Origin: Halosaccharopolyspora lacisalsi
GTDB taxonomy: Bacteria; Actinomycetota; Actinomycetes; Mycobacteriales; Pseudonocardiaceae
Length of the DNA: 64,000 nucleotides
Direction of reading: 5' to 3'
Assembly: GCF_014137975.1 (NCBI RefSeq)
Contig: NZ_JACGWZ010000008.1
Span: forward strand, 1-64,000
Shown here: positions 63,484-64,000 of the stretch, piece by piece
Position numbering within the stretch: the first letter of the stretch is position 1
How the letters are laid out: each line of letters starts with the position of its first letter
Notes under the pieces: generated by a model
Told to the model about the DNA's origin: nothing
Database searches by the model: none
What the model saw: the letters and a program-made list of their open reading frames with translations, nothing else
Position numbers and translations under genes: made by a program

Positions 63484-64000
63484 TCAGCCCTGGGCCAGCG
63501 TCTCGGCGATCTCGTAGGTGTTCAGCGCCGCGCCCTTGCGCAGGTTGTCACCGCAGACGAAGAACTCCAGCGTGTTCGGGAAGTCCAGCGCCTGGCGCAC
63601 CCGGCCCACGTAGGTCCGGTCCTGACCCACGACCTCGGCCGGGGTCGGGAACACCTGCTGCTCCGGGTCGTCGTGCACCGCGATCGACGGGGCCGCCTCG
63701 AGCACCTGGTGAGCCCGCTCGACGCCGACCTCGTTCTCGAAGGTCGCGTGCACGGCCAGGGAGTGCGTGGTGACCACCGGTACCCGCACGCAGGTGGCCG
63801 AGACCTTCAGCTCGGAAAGGCCGAGGATCTTGCGGGACTCGTTGCGGACCTTGAGTTCCTCCGAGGTCCACCCGTCCTCCTTGCGCGAACCCGCCCACGG
63901 CACGACGTTGAGCGCCAGCGGCGCCTTGAACGGCGTCTCCTCCGGCACTCCGGCGGCGGTCAGCGCCTCGGCCACGTCACCGGAGCGCTCGCCGACCTCC
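63484..64000 (-). CDS. asd: Aspartate-semialdehyde dehydrogenase, C-terminal part; 5' end beyond window
   Basis: The last 171 residues of Asd. Visible: [46 protein letters not shown] with the catalytic histidine, AHQVLEAAP, and [31 protein letters not shown]. The enzyme makes aspartate semialdehyde for lysine/diaminopimelate, threonine and methionine. The N-terminal NADP domain and active-site cysteine lie to the right of the window. Confidence 0.93.
   Translation of the reverse strand, partial: EVGERSGDVAEALTAAGVPEETPFKAPLALNVVPWAGSRKEDGWTSEELKVRNESRKILGLSELKVSATCVRVPVVTTHSLAVHATFENEVGVERAHQVLEAAPSIAVHDDPEQQVFPTPAEVVGQDRTYVGRVRQALDFPNTLEFFVCGDNLRKGAALNTYEIAETLAQG

Overview
This is chromosomal DNA of a very GC-rich actinobacterium. 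Gene order from the start to about 41.5 kb (TadA ATPase, Ssd, a 6C-type RNA, HAD phosphatase, acs, holin-like protein, MarP, Nudix, thioredoxin, Nth, small membrane protein, Crp, MBL hydrolase, RidA, DUF4177, two ArsA/Get3-type ATPases, WhiB4, PonA2, metallophosphatase, tRNA-Pro) matches, as I recall it, the Mycobacterium tuberculosis Rv3659c to Rv3683 neighbourhood. Longer intergenic spacers and extra genes suggest a filamentous Pseudonocardiales relative (Saccharopolyspora/Actinopolyspora/Amycolatopsis type) rather than a mycobacterium. Species cannot be fixed from sequence alone.

Layout. 1-3462: the edge of a tad pilus/secretion locus (tadA, ssd), a 6C small RNA and a HAD phosphatase. 3463-17250: an insertion relative to the mycobacterial order. 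It holds a cell-wall MurNAc salvage cluster (nagZ, namZ, a serine beta-lactamase-fold hydrolase, an F420/FMN-type oxidase, a MurR-like RpiR regulator, murQ), a decayed toxin-antitoxin pair, a cysteine-dioxygenase-like cupin with a LysR regulator, a VOC protein beside a SigG-like sigma factor, and a nucleoside hydrolase. 17454-26289: acs, nhaA, holin-like protein, marP-nudix-thioredoxin-nth (overlapping stops and starts) and crp. 26290-32732: an MFS exporter behind a possible attenuator, MBL and Nudix enzymes, two paralogous unknown proteins (one with an 18-bp tandem repeat), RidA and DUF4177. 32864-41494: the ATPase pair, whiB4, ponA2, a siderophore-interacting protein, a YqeY protein, a metallophosphatase and tRNA-Pro(CGG). 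41611-48442: a phage-lysin-like GH25 enzyme next to the tRNA, an S9 peptidase, an old-yellow-enzyme homologue, Dps, an FMN reductase and an esterase.

48552-57409 is the most interesting block: a locus like the mycobacterial isoniazid-inducible iniR-iniBAC system. It has a large ATPase-LuxR regulator, a C-terminally membrane-anchored Hsp70-like protein transcribed with it, and divergently an IniB-like protein and two dynamin-like GTPases (IniA, IniC). The layout suggests a cell-envelope-stress sensor controlling a membrane-remodelling pair. 57548 to the end: furA-katA, gluconate permease and kinase, a Uma2-type nuclease-fold protein and the C-terminal part of asd.

Two genome-style features recur. 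Many genes have a TANNNT-like -10 hexamer 6-8 nt before the start codon, which implies leaderless mRNAs. A 16-bp palindrome, GGTTTCGCGCGAAACC, related to the ParB-binding parS core, sits in several 3' intergenic gaps. All identifications rest on reading the sequence and on recalled family knowledge; no database search was run.
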